64,000 bases of DNA from Roseivivax lentus (GTDB lineage Bacteria; Pseudomonadota; Alphaproteobacteria; Rhodobacterales; Rhodobacteraceae). The number at the start of each line of letters is the position of its first letter. Position 1 is the first letter of the stretch. Below are positions 53,652-61,734 of this stretch, piece by piece. Made by a program: the position numbers and the translations under genes. Below the pieces are notes generated by a model. It searched no databases and was not told where the DNA came from. It saw only the letters and a program-made list of their open reading frames with translations. The DNA lies in assembly GCF_900156805.1 (NCBI RefSeq), contig NZ_FTOQ01000001.1, forward strand, positions 248,001-312,000, in the 5' to 3' direction.

Positions 53652-54284
53652 TCACCGGCCGCGGAACCAGTCGGTGAGGCGCTTGCGGCGGCTGCGCAGC
53701 CCATCGGTCGCGTCGTCGAAACTGTCCTCGACCTGGTCGAGCACCGGATCGATCCGCGCCTGCCGGAAACGCCGCCAGCGCACCCAGATCGCCCAGAAGA
53801 CCGCGACCATCAAGATCAGCGTGAAGATCGCGCGCCACGGGATGATGGTCACGTCGGGCCCGGCCACGGGCTTGATCGACAGCGCGTTCGGGAAGACCGA
53901 CAGGAATTCCAGCCGCCAGCCGTAATGCCGGATCGCCACCCAGCGCGGCGCCTCGGCGGTGGAGCGCAGATCCGCCGCCTCCGCCTGCAGGTTGGAGCTG
54001 TCGAACTTGAAGAAGGGCGGCCAGCCCCAGCCGGTATCTTCGTTGCGGTAGACCATGATGTCGTCGCCCGCGCGCCGGGTCTGGATGAAGAAGACGTCGC
54101 GGCTGTCGGCCTGCGCGGCGCCCGCATCGCCGCGGGTCCAGAACAGGGCGTTGGCGCCGATATCCTCGCGCTTTTCATAGGTGTCGGTGATGCGCGCGAT
54201 ATCGTTCTGCGGCAGGGTGTAATGCAGAAAGCTCAGCACCACGATCCACCAAAGCGCGATCAGCGTCCATTTCACGTAAGCCAT
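53652..54284 (-). CDS. DUF1523 family protein
   Basis: A 210-residue protein of a family (DUF1523) common in Rhodobacterales. It has an N-terminal transmembrane segment (YVKWTLIALWWIVVLSFLHYTLPQNDIARITDTYEKR) and a soluble domain with RDVFFIQTRR, MVYRNEDTGWGWPPFFKFDSSNLQAEA and ALSIKPV. A second segment (IFTLILMVAVFWAIWVRWRRFRQA) precedes a basic tail. The function is unknown; GWGWPPFFKFDS is the most conserved-looking stretch. The start at 54284 is the first ATG before the membrane segment. Confidence 0.85.
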   Translation of the reverse strand: MAYVKWTLIALWWIVVLSFLHYTLPQNDIARITDTYEKREDIGANALFWTRGDAGAAQADSRDVFFIQTRRAGDDIMVYRNEDTGWGWPPFFKFDSSNLQAEAADLRSTAEAPRWVAIRHYGWRLEFLSVFPNALSIKPVAGPDVTIIPWRAIFTLILMVAVFWAIWVRWRRFRQARIDPVLDQVEDSFDDATDGLRSRRKRLTDWFRGR

Positions 54285-54506
54285 GACGAGGGTCCTTCGA
54301 TGGGGCAGGCGAGCGCGGCGCGCCACCTGCCTAACTTGGCGCTTTCCCGGCCGCTGTCCAAGGGGGTGCCGCGCGCTTTCTGCGCCCGCAGGCATCGGGT
54401 GCCCGCTCATGTCCCGCTCCCGTCACCGCCCGCGCGTCCCTCGCCGGGCAATCGGCGCGCCGCCCCTGTCACGGCCGGACCGGAAATACCTCCGGGGAGC
54501 GCGAGG

Positions 54507-54616
54507 GGCTGGCCCCTCGCTTCTCGGAGTGCGCCGATGGTCCAAGGGCATCGACGGCAGCGGCTGGCCCCTCGCCTTTTTCGCGTGCCGATGGCCCATG
54601 GGCATCGACGGCGGAA
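54507..54616. repeat. Two imperfect tandem copies of a 55-base unit
   Basis: Copy 1 (about 54507-54561) and copy 2 (about 54562-54616) share GGCTGGCCCCTCGC at the start and GGGCATCGACGGC at the end, with about ten differences and small indels between. The unit includes a GAGGGGC/GCCCCTC hairpin (54503-54518) and an imperfect palindrome around CCCATGGG. The rest of the 369-base gap (54285-54653) has no convincing gene and should hold the promoter of the DUF1523 gene. Confidence 0.6.
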
Positions 54617-54653
54617 CCGCCCCCGCGCCCGCAAAGCTCCGTAGAATAACCGC

Positions 54654-55448
54654 TCAGAGGTCGAGCAAAGCCTGCAACATCCGGCTGTCCGGCGTCTCAA
54701 GCCCCTCGACCACGTCGAAATGGTGCTTGCCGTCCTCCTCCACCAGCTCCGCGTCCCAGGCCTCGGCCAGCCACCGCGCCTGATCGAGGAAGACCGGCCG
54801 CTCTTCCGCGCCGACCCAGATGGTCACCGGCACCCCGGGTTTGGGCTGGTGCCGGGGGCTTTCGCTGCGCGCGGTCTCCGCATCGAGGCCGAGATCGGCA
54901 TTCATCGAGGTGCGCAGCAGCGGCTCCAGATCCGACAGCGGCGAGATCGGCATGACCCGCGCGATCCGCGCCGCGACATCCTCGGGCAGCATGTCCGGCG
55001 CCAGCATCCGGGCCACCAGATGCCCGCCCGCCGAATGACCGGCCAGCCGGATCGGCACGTCCGGCACTTCCCGCGCGGCGACGGTGACGGCGTCGGCGAT
55101 CTGGCGGGTGATATCGGCGATCCGCACGCGCGGGCAGAGATCGTAGGAGGGCATCGCCACCGCCCAGCGGTTCTGCAGCGCGCCCTCTGCGAGGTGCGAC
55201 CAGTCCTCGCGGTCGAAGCGCAGCCAATACCCGCCATGAACGAAGATCAGCAGGCCCTCGGGACGGCGCAGCGGAAGGAACAGGTCACTGGCATTCCGCG
55301 TTCCGTGACCGTACATGAGGCCAAGCCGGGCGCGGTTTGCCGCACCGAGCTTGCCGCGCATCGCACGGGCCTTTTCGGCCCAACGCGGCGGGTAGGAGTC
55401 GGCCTCGGGAATATAGGGTGCATTTGCGTAAGCGTCGTCGAGTTCCAT
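54654..55448 (-). CDS. Alpha/beta hydrolase (kynurenine formamidase-like)
   Basis: A 264-residue hydrolase from ATG 55448, with GGAGGCAGGT immediately upstream. LLIFVHGGYWLRFDREDW is the oxyanion HGG motif, RLAGHSAGGHLVARML the nucleophile elbow with Ser, and DGKHHFDVVEGLE supplies the His. Asp is probably in PVTIWVGAEERPVF or nearby. This pattern is shared with arylformamidase (KynB-like) and lipase/esterase enzymes, so the substrate could be N-formylkynurenine or another ester. No kynurenine pathway genes are near. Confidence 0.82.
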   Translation of the reverse strand: MELDDAYANAPYIPEADSYPPRWAEKARAMRGKLGAANRARLGLMYGHGTRNASDLFLPLRRPEGLLIFVHGGYWLRFDREDWSHLAEGALQNRWAVAMPSYDLCPRVRIADITRQIADAVTVAAREVPDVPIRLAGHSAGGHLVARMLAPDMLPEDVAARIARVMPISPLSDLEPLLRTSMNADLGLDAETARSESPRHQPKPGVPVTIWVGAEERPVFLDQARWLAEAWDAELVEEDGKHHFDVVEGLETPDSRMLQALLDL

Positions 55449-55530
55449 ACCTGCCTCCGGTCGCCGTGCTGCGACCATACCGCGCTGAATTTTGGGGTCC
55501 ATCCCCGCATTAAACCGAAAGGAGAGCGTC

Positions 55531-57009
55531 ATGCTCGACCAAACCACAAACCTGCCGGGACTGCTCAAGGATCCGAGCCTTCTGGAAAGCCGTGCCTATG
55601 TGGGCGGCCAGTGGATCGACGGTGACGATGGCACCTTCGAGGTGACCAATCCCGCCCGCGGCGATGTCATCGCCAATGTCGCCGATCTCTCGCGCGCGCA
55701 GGTCGGCAAGGCCATCGACGCCGCCTATGCCGCGCAGAAGGACTGGGCCCGCTGGACCGGGAAGGAGCGCGCGAACGTGCTGCGCAAATGGTTCGACCTG
55801 ATGATGGAAAACCAGGAGGACCTCGGCAAGATCATGACCGCCGAGCAGGGCAAGCCGCTGGCCGAGGCCAAGGGCGAGATCGCCTACGGCGCCTCTTTCG
55901 TGGAGTTCTTCGCCGAAGAGGCCAAGCGCGTTCTGGGTGAGCAGATCCCCGGCCATGGCCGGGACAAGCGCATCCTGGTGATGAAGCAGCCCATTGGTGT
56001 GGCCGCCTCGATCACGCCGTGGAACTTCCCCAACGCGATGATCACCCGCAAGGCCGCCCCGGCCCTCGCCGCGGGCTGTTCCTTCGTCGCCCGCCCCGCC
56101 GCAGAGACGCCGCTCTCGGCAATTGCACTGGGCGTTCTGGCCGAACGCGCGGGCATTCCCGCGGGCGTGTTCAACGTGGTGCCCTCGTCCTCGTCCTCCG
56201 AGGTCGGCAAGGAATTCTGCGAGAACGAGAAGGTGCGCAAGCTGACCTTCACGGGCTCCACCGAGGTGGGCCGCATCCTGCTGCGCCAGGCCGCCGACCA
56301 GGTGATGAAATGCTCCATGGAGCTTGGCGGCAATGCGCCCTTCATCGTCTTCGACGACGCCGATATCGACGCCGCGGTCGAGGGCGCCATCGCCTGCAAA
56401 TTCCGCAACAACGGCCAGACCTGCGTCTGCGCGAACCGGCTTTACGTGCAATCGGGCGTCTATGACGAATTCGCGCAGAAGCTGAAGGCGGCGGTCGAGA
56501 AGCTGAAGGTCGGCGACGGCCTGTCCGAGGACGGCGTCGATCTCGGCCCGCTGATCACCCGCGATGCCATCGACAAGGTGCAGGAGCATATCCGCGACGC
56601 CACCTCGAAGGGTGCGACGCTGATCCTCGGCTCCGACAAGGACGACGCGGACGGAAACTTCTTCCATCCCGCCATCGTCACCGGCGCCACGCAGGAGATG
56701 GCCTTCGCCAAGGAAGAAACCTTCGGCCCGCTCGCGCCGCTCTTCAAGTTCGACGACGTGGATGACGTGATCGCCATGGCGAACGACACGATCTTCGGCC
56801 TCGCCTCGTATTTCTACGCCAAGGACCTGTCCCGCGTCTGGAAGGTCGCCGAAGAGCTGGAATACGGCATCGTCGGCGTCAATACGGGCCTCATCTCGAC
56901 CGAGGTCGCCCCCTTCGGCGGCGTCAAGCAATCGGGCTTGGGCCGCGAAGGCAGCCACCACGGGATCGAGGAATACATGGAGATGAAATACGTCTGCCTG
57001 ACCGTCTGA
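55531..57009 (+). CDS. gabD: NAD(P)-dependent succinate-semialdehyde dehydrogenase (GabD-type)
   Basis: A 492-residue aldehyde dehydrogenase. The catalytic motif FRNNGQTCVCANRLYV carries the Cys, MELGGNAPFIVFDDAD supplies the Glu, and GSTEVGRILLRQ is the NAD(P) G-motif. A preserved TPWNFPNAMITRK matches SSADH. AAAGGAGAG lies 8 bases before ATG 55531. The ORF could start at 55492, but the strong ribosome site decides. It oxidises succinate semialdehyde to succinate in GABA or related catabolism; other short aldehydes remain possible. Alone on its transcript, with a perfect palindromic terminator shared with the convergent hsp20. Confidence 0.92.
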   Translation: MLDQTTNLPGLLKDPSLLESRAYVGGQWIDGDDGTFEVTNPARGDVIANVADLSRAQVGKAIDAAYAAQKDWARWTGKERANVLRKWFDLMMENQEDLGKIMTAEQGKPLAEAKGEIAYGASFVEFFAEEAKRVLGEQIPGHGRDKRILVMKQPIGVAASITPWNFPNAMITRKAAPALAAGCSFVARPAAETPLSAIALGVLAERAGIPAGVFNVVPSSSSSEVGKEFCENEKVRKLTFTGSTEVGRILLRQAADQVMKCSMELGGNAPFIVFDDADIDAAVEGAIACKFRNNGQTCVCANRLYVQSGVYDEFAQKLKAAVEKLKVGDGLSEDGVDLGPLITRDAIDKVQEHIRDATSKGATLILGSDKDDADGNFFHPAIVTGATQEMAFAKEETFGPLAPLFKFDDVDDVIAMANDTIFGLASYFYAKDLSRVWKVAEELEYGIVGVNTGLISTEVAPFGGVKQSGLGREGSHHGIEEYMEMKYVCLTV

Positions 57010-57143
57010 GGATGCTTGGCGGGGGCGGGCCACGCGCCCGTCCCCGCGCCCTCGCATGCTGCAGGCGACAGGGCGGTCCGGGCATGACGGCGCCTTCGCG
57101 CCGGGCACTGCCTGAACCGCCAAAACGTATCTCACGCATCAAC

Positions 57144-57173
57144 GCAAAACGCCCCGGCCATGGCCGGGGCGTT
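57144..57173. terminator. Bidirectional palindromic terminator between gabD and hsp20
   Basis: Bases 57148-57173 form a perfect 26-base palindrome (AACGCCCCGGCC and its complement around a central AT). Read on the minus strand it is followed by TTTT, so it ends the hsp20 transcript well; on the plus strand it lies 139 bases after gabD and lacks a T run. Confidence 0.8.
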
Positions 57174-57209
57174 CGTGCTTCAACGGGTGTTCAATGGGCT
57201 CGGGCCCGA

Positions 57210-57683
57210 TCAGTTGACCTTGTCGGCCTCGAGCACGTCCTTGCGGGTCTCGACCGTATCGACCTTCTGAATCGCGATGCGGCGCGGCTTCAGCGCCTCG
57301 GGGATCTCGCGCTCGAGGTCGATATGCAGCATGCCGTCGGTATGCGACGCGCCGATCACGCGCACATGGTCCGCGAGCTGGAACCGGCGCTCGAAGGCGC
57401 GGGTGGCGATGCCGCGATGCAGGTAGGTGCGGCCTTCCTCTTCGTCGGCCTTGCGCGCGGAGACGACCAGCGCGTGGTCCTTCACCTCGACCGAGAGGTC
57501 ATTTTCGGAAAAGCCCGCCACGGCGATCGAGATGCGATAGGCGTCGTCGGCCGTCTTCTCGATGTTGTAGGGCGGATAGGTGGGCTGGGCGCCTTCGGAT
57601 GTCAGGACCCGGTCCATCATGTCGGCGATCTGGTCGAAGCCGACGGTTGCACGATAAAGTGGTGCGAAATCAAAGCTACGCAT
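57210..57683 (-). CDS. Small heat-shock protein, Hsp20/alpha-crystallin family
   Basis: A 157-residue ATP-independent chaperone that holds unfolding proteins. PPYNIEKTADDAYRISIAVAGFSENDLSVEV starts the alpha-crystallin domain. GRTYLHRGIATRAFERRFQLADHV and ASHTDGMLHIDLEREIPEALKPRRI form the central and final strands, with IPE as the C-terminal IXI-like motif. It is preceded by an RpoH-like promoter and a ROSE-like hairpin that masks its Shine-Dalgarno, so it should be heat-induced at two levels. Confidence 0.93.
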   Translation of the reverse strand: MRSFDFAPLYRATVGFDQIADMMDRVLTSEGAQPTYPPYNIEKTADDAYRISIAVAGFSENDLSVEVKDHALVVSARKADEEEGRTYLHRGIATRAFERRFQLADHVRVIGASHTDGMLHIDLEREIPEALKPRRIAIQKVDTVETRKDVLEADKVN

Positions 57684-57777
57684 GGGTTATCCTCCTTTGA
57701 GCGATACCATATCTGTGTTGCGCCTTCCCGATGGGGACAGGCGGCTCCGTGATGCCGGGCCCCTGTCTGGCGACCCG
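57684..57777 (-). promoter_or_regulatory. ROSE-like RNA thermometer in the hsp20 leader
   Basis: The mRNA directly before the start folds as a hairpin at 57685-57708 (minus strand GGTATC-G-CTC, AAAG loop, GAG-GAT-A-ACC). The AAGGAGG ribosome site lies in the loop and 3' arm and a bulged G lies opposite it. The anti-Shine-Dalgarno side reads UCGCU, matching the ROSE consensus U(U/C)GCU. A second hairpin upstream uses GACAGG/CCTGTC. ROSE elements melt on heating and release the ribosome site; they are known before hsp20 genes of alphaproteobacteria. Confidence 0.75.
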
Positions 57778-57784
57778 GTGAGAG

Positions 57785-57815
57785 ATATCTGGGAAGCGGA
57801 ATTGCCCGTTTCAAG
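57785..57815 (-). promoter_or_regulatory. Heat-shock (RpoH-type) promoter of hsp20
   Basis: On the minus strand CTTGAAA (complement of 57809-57815) and CCCAGATAT (complement of 57785-57793) are 15 bases apart. This matches the RpoH pattern CTTGAAA-N11..16-CCCATNT. Transcription would start about 10 bases further on, giving a leader of about 90-100 bases. Confidence 0.75.
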
Positions 57816-57897
57816 ACCCTTCGACATGCGGACGTGATCGGTGCAAGCCGCTGAGAATGCGCGTTTTTACGGGATAGAGGCGGGAAAGCCCAGCCGT

Positions 57898-58731
57898 CTA
57901 GTCTTCCGGCTCGGGCTCGCTGGGCGCCGGACGGATGAATTTCGCGCCTTCGTCCATATCCTCGGGGCCGCGGATGGTCCGCACGCCGGGCGGACGCGCG
58001 CCACCGATTTCCGCCTCGAGAAGATCGCGCACCGTGTCGACCGTCCCGTCCAGCACCACGCCGAGCGAAACCGCGTCACCGCCCGCCTGGGCCTTGGCCG
58101 AGACGACCGAAACGATTCGCGGCGTCCCCGTGTCGAGCGAAAAGACCGGCGCGCCCGAAGCGCCGAAATCGACCTCGCATGACAGCACGAAGATCCCCTC
58201 CTGCCGCGACAGCACGGTGCAGCTGTCCTGCAGGCCCGGGGCGTCTCGCCCGTCGCGCGCATAGGAGACGACGCCCACCCGGTCGCCGGGATCCGGGTCG
58301 CGACCGGTCTCGAAGGGCGTGATCGTGGTGTTGCGGATCGGGTGCTGCAATTCCAGGAGTGCGATGTCGAAGCGCACGCGCCGGGCGTCCGAGGCCGCGT
58401 CGAAGACGAAATCGGGATGCGCGACGGCGCGGCGGACCCGGCGATAGGACTCGGCCCGTCCCTCGCGCCATCCGGCGAGGAATTCCATCTCCTCGACCGG
58501 GACGGTTTCACCGTTTTCGCGATCGTAAAGGCAATGTGCCGCCGTCAGCACCAGATCCTCGGCGATCAAGGCGCCGGTGCAGAAGGCCTTGCCGTCGAAT
58601 TCGAGCCGCCCGACCGCGCCCCAATCGTCGGCGTCGGCGCCGAACAACTGGAAAAAGCCCTGCGCGGAGGCAGGGCCGGATAGCATGGGCAGACAAACAC
58701 AAACGGCCCAGAGACACTGGCGAAAGGACAC
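57898..58731 (-). CDS. Secreted trypsin-like serine protease (S1)
   Basis: A 277-residue protein. Signal peptide (LWAVCVCLPMLSGPASAQG, cleavage near 23), then the S1 fold: His66 in VLTAAHCLYD, Asp122 in RFDIALLELQHP, and Ser192 in VDFGASGAPVF. The canonical GDSG is GASG here, with the serine retained and the preceding Asp changed to Ala, so the oxyanion loop may differ. The C-terminal tail is acidic and Pro-rich (PSEPEPED). Periplasmic protease or sensor; substrate unknown. It starts 89 bases before the glcF stop, and both genes read in the same direction. Confidence 0.9.
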   Translation of the reverse strand: MSFRQCLWAVCVCLPMLSGPASAQGFFQLFGADADDWGAVGRLEFDGKAFCTGALIAEDLVLTAAHCLYDRENGETVPVEEMEFLAGWREGRAESYRRVRRAVAHPDFVFDAASDARRVRFDIALLELQHPIRNTTITPFETGRDPDPGDRVGVVSYARDGRDAPGLQDSCTVLSRQEGIFVLSCEVDFGASGAPVFSLDTGTPRIVSVVSAKAQAGGDAVSLGVVLDGTVDTVRDLLEAEIGGARPPGVRTIRGPEDMDEGAKFIRPAPSEPEPED

Positions 58732-58820
58732 AAACTTTCCTTCGGTTGAACGCCTACATTTTTCAATAAATGCGTGGCAGAACTGTGTCTGTCAGCCTCG
58801 GTTTTGTTGGGAATACGGCA

Positions 58821-60200
58821 TCAATCCGTTTCCATCAGCTTCGGCGGCTTCGGCCCGCCGGTGGCCCAATCCAGCAATTCCACCGTGTGCACGACGGGAA
58901 TGTCGGTGCCGCCGCCGATCTGCATCATGCAGCCGATATTGCCCGCCGCGATCACTTCGGGCGCCTTGGCCTCCAGGGTGCGGACCTTGCGCTCCTTCAG
59001 CTGCTTCGAGATCACCGGCTGCATCAGGTTGTAGGTGCCCGCGGAGCCGCAGCACAGATGGCTGTCGGCGGGTTCCACCACCTCGAAGCCGGCCTTTTTC
59101 AGAAGCGCCTTCGGGTAGGTCTTGATCTGCTGGCCGTGCTGCAGCGAGCAGGCCGCGTGATAGGCCACCCGCATCGCGCCGCCCGCCGCGCCCTTGGGCG
59201 GCGAAAAGATGCCGTGGCCGGGTGCCGCATCGGTGCCGGCGATGCCCTCGCGCGCTTCCTGCGCCGTGTCGACATCGGCGCTGGCCATCAGCGTGTTCAG
59301 CACCTCCGACACGTCGCGGGTGATGGCCGAGACGCGCGCGGCATCCTCGGCCATGTCGGTGGTGCGGAACATGTGGCCGTAATCCTTCACGGTGGTGCCG
59401 CAGCCGCTGGTGTTGATGACCACCGCATCGAGGCCCTTGCCGTCCATCTCGCGCGCCCAGGCGCGGATGTTCTTGGCCGCCGTGCCGTGGCTTTCGTCGA
59501 TCTTGCCCATGTGATGGGTCAGCGCACCGCAGCAGCCGATGCCCTCGGCGATCACCACCTCGGCGCCGAGCCGGGTCAGCAGCCGGATCGTGGCGTCGTT
59601 GATGTCGGTGTTGAGCGCGCGCTGCGCGCAGCCGGTCATCAGCGCGACGCGCATCTTCGTCTCGCCCTCGGCGGGGAAGGTCTGCGGATCGTCGTTGCGC
59701 GACACTGGCGGGATGGTCTTCGGCGCCATTTCGAGCATTGCCTGAAGCCGCACGTCGGGCATCAGCCTGGCGAAGGGCCGCCCGATCTTGGCGCCCAGCA
59801 GCGCCAGCCGGAAGCGGCCGGGATAGGGCAGGATGCGCGCCAGCACCCAGCGCAGCGCGCGATCCTGCCAGGGCCGTTCGTACTTTTCCTCGATATAGGC
59901 GCGGGCATGGTCGACGAGATGCATGTAATGCACGCCCGAGGGACAGGTCGTCATGCAGGCAAGGCAGCTCAGGCAGCGGTCGATATGCCTGACGGTCTTC
60001 TCGTCCGGCACACGCTCGTTCTCGAGCATGTCCTTGATGAGGTAGATGCGCCCGCGCGGGCTGTCCAATTCGTCCCCCAGCACCTGGTAGGTCGGACAGG
60101 TCGCCGTGCAGAAGCCGCAATGCACGCAATTGCGCAGGATCTCGTTCGAGCGCGCGACATCGGCATCCTTGAGCTGTTCGGGTGTGAAGGTCGTCTGCAT
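58821..60200 (-). CDS. glcF: Glycolate oxidase iron-sulfur subunit
   Basis: A 459-residue subunit of membrane glycolate oxidase. Two ferredoxin-type clusters: CVHCGFCTATCP near residue 26 and CLSCLACMTTCPSG near residue 80. Two CCG-type domains follow (GCCGALTHH and HLCCGSAGTY). It passes electrons from the FAD subunits to the quinone pool. It follows glcE in the operon, separated by a small membrane protein gene. Confidence 0.96.
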   Translation of the reverse strand: MQTTFTPEQLKDADVARSNEILRNCVHCGFCTATCPTYQVLGDELDSPRGRIYLIKDMLENERVPDEKTVRHIDRCLSCLACMTTCPSGVHYMHLVDHARAYIEEKYERPWQDRALRWVLARILPYPGRFRLALLGAKIGRPFARLMPDVRLQAMLEMAPKTIPPVSRNDDPQTFPAEGETKMRVALMTGCAQRALNTDINDATIRLLTRLGAEVVIAEGIGCCGALTHHMGKIDESHGTAAKNIRAWAREMDGKGLDAVVINTSGCGTTVKDYGHMFRTTDMAEDAARVSAITRDVSEVLNTLMASADVDTAQEAREGIAGTDAAPGHGIFSPPKGAAGGAMRVAYHAACSLQHGQQIKTYPKALLKKAGFEVVEPADSHLCCGSAGTYNLMQPVISKQLKERKVRTLEAKAPEVIAAGNIGCMMQIGGGTDIPVVHTVELLDWATGGPKPPKLMETD

Positions 60201-60212
60201 TGGGAGAAATCC

Positions 60213-60554
60213 TCAGATAGAGAGCATCTGCGCGGTGGCGAGGCCGAACCACGGGATCGTTGTGGCAAGGCACCCCGCGACCCGCGTGGCGCGGTCGGTT
60301 TTCGGACGGTTTGTCAGGCGCCGGGCGGTATGGGCGATGAAGGCGACCGCGCCGATCCAGCCGAGCCAGATCGCCGCCAGACCCGTCAGCGGCGCGGTGT
60401 CCGACAGCCGCAGGCCGACAATCGCGGCCCCCAGCGCGCCGATGGCCAGCGCGGCCAGAAGCGGCTTCGTCGGATCGGGCTGGATGAGCAGCAGGAACAG
60501 AACCGGGCCGACCGCGAAGGACAGCACGAAGGCGATCGCGAGTTGTGGGGTCAT
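60213..60554 (-). CDS. Small membrane protein in the glycolate oxidase operon
   Basis: A 113-residue protein with three hydrophobic segments (LAIAFVLSFAVGPVLFLLLI, LLAALAIGALGAAIVGL, LAAIWLGWIGAVAFIAHTA). No family function known. Its start overlaps the stop of glcE by 4 bases, and glcF starts 12 bases after its stop, so it is co-translated with the oxidase. It may help assemble the complex or anchor it to the membrane; that is an inference from position. Confidence 0.72.
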   Translation of the reverse strand: MTPQLAIAFVLSFAVGPVLFLLLIQPDPTKPLLAALAIGALGAAIVGLRLSDTAPLTGLAAIWLGWIGAVAFIAHTARRLTNRPKTDRATRVAGCLATTIPWFGLATAQMLSI

Positions 60555-61675
60555 GCCGGCACGGGCGCCAGGTTGAACAGACCGCGAGGATCGAAGCGCG
60601 CGCGCAGACCGTCGGTGAGTTTCGCCACCGGCGCAGGTTCGGGATGCAGCCGCGGAATGCGCCCGCGGCTGCCATCGCTCATCCGCACCAGCGTGCCGTG
60701 CCCGGCGATATCGCCCATCTTCGTCCGTGCGTCGGTGCCTTCCGGCATCCGCGCCCAGACCAGCCCGCCGCCCCAATCCAGAAGGATATCCTCGGCCCCC
60801 AGCGCCGCGGCGAGCTTCGGCCCGTCCGAGGGCTTGACCGAGAAACGCCAGACATCGCCGGGCTTATCCTTCATCAGCGCCACGTCCCGCACCCAGGCCC
60901 AACCGGCCGCCACGCGGTCCTGATCGGTCTCGACCGCGATGTCGCCGAACTCGGCGAGCAGTTTTTTCAGCTCACCCGCGCGATAGGTGATCTGGGTCTC
61001 GAACCCTTCGATCCGCAGCATCGTGACCGGATGGCCGTCGACGCCCCGCGGCGCATGGGCGGCCCCCGTGATCTCGAACGGGGAGCCAAGCGCGCGGCTC
61101 ATCGCGGCGACCGCGCGGGTCTCGTTGAGCCCGTTGATGAGCAGCGTCGCGATCATCTCGGGCACCGGCAGCACCTTCAGCGACACCTCCGTCATCACGC
61201 CAAGCTGGCCCCAACTGCCCGCCATCAGTTTGACCAGGTCGTAGCCCGTGACGTTCTTCATAACCCGGCCGCCATTCTTGACGATGTTGCCCGCCCCGTC
61301 GACGAAGCGCACACCGAGCATGAAATCGCGGGCAGCACCCACCTGGATGCGGCGCGGCCCCGAGGCGTTGGTCGCAGCGACCCCGCCCAGCGTCGGTTCG
61401 CCGCTTGAGCCCAGTAGCGTGCGGTGATCGAGCGGTTCGAAGGCGAGGCGCTGGTTTTCGCGGGCCAGCGCGGTATCGATCTCGGCGAGCGGCGTGCCAG
61501 CCCCGGCAACCAGCGTCAGCGCGCCCGGCTCGTAAAGCGATATGCCCGAGAGCCCGCCCGTCTCCAGGAGCGCGCCAGTGCCCGCCCCGCCGCGCGTGCC
61601 GCCGCCGCGGATCTGCAGCGGGTCCCGGGCCGCCTTGATGATCTCGCTCAGCTCGTCTTCGGTCTTCGGTGTCAT
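60551..61675 (-). CDS. glcE: Glycolate oxidase subunit GlcE (FAD-binding)
   Basis: A 374-residue FAD_binding_4 protein. RGGGTRGGAGTGALLETGGLSG and LTLVAGAGTPLAEIDTALA start the FAD domain. GSSGEPTLGGVAATNASGPRRIQVGAARDFMLGVRFVDGAG is the family's second FAD motif, and YDLVKLMAGSWGQLGVMTEVSLKVLP follows. It lacks the longer C-terminal domain of GlcD and pairs with it. It starts 59 bases after the glcD stop. Confidence 0.95.
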   Translation of the reverse strand: MTPKTEDELSEIIKAARDPLQIRGGGTRGGAGTGALLETGGLSGISLYEPGALTLVAGAGTPLAEIDTALARENQRLAFEPLDHRTLLGSSGEPTLGGVAATNASGPRRIQVGAARDFMLGVRFVDGAGNIVKNGGRVMKNVTGYDLVKLMAGSWGQLGVMTEVSLKVLPVPEMIATLLINGLNETRAVAAMSRALGSPFEITGAAHAPRGVDGHPVTMLRIEGFETQITYRAGELKKLLAEFGDIAVETDQDRVAAGWAWVRDVALMKDKPGDVWRFSVKPSDGPKLAAALGAEDILLDWGGGLVWARMPEGTDARTKMGDIAGHGTLVRMSDGSRGRIPRLHPEPAPVAKLTDGLRARFDPRGLFNLAPVPA

Positions 61676-61734
61676 GGTCTCATCTCGCAGCGGTCGGAAG
61701 GCCCCGGCGCGCGGGCCGGGGGCGATGGGGCGGC

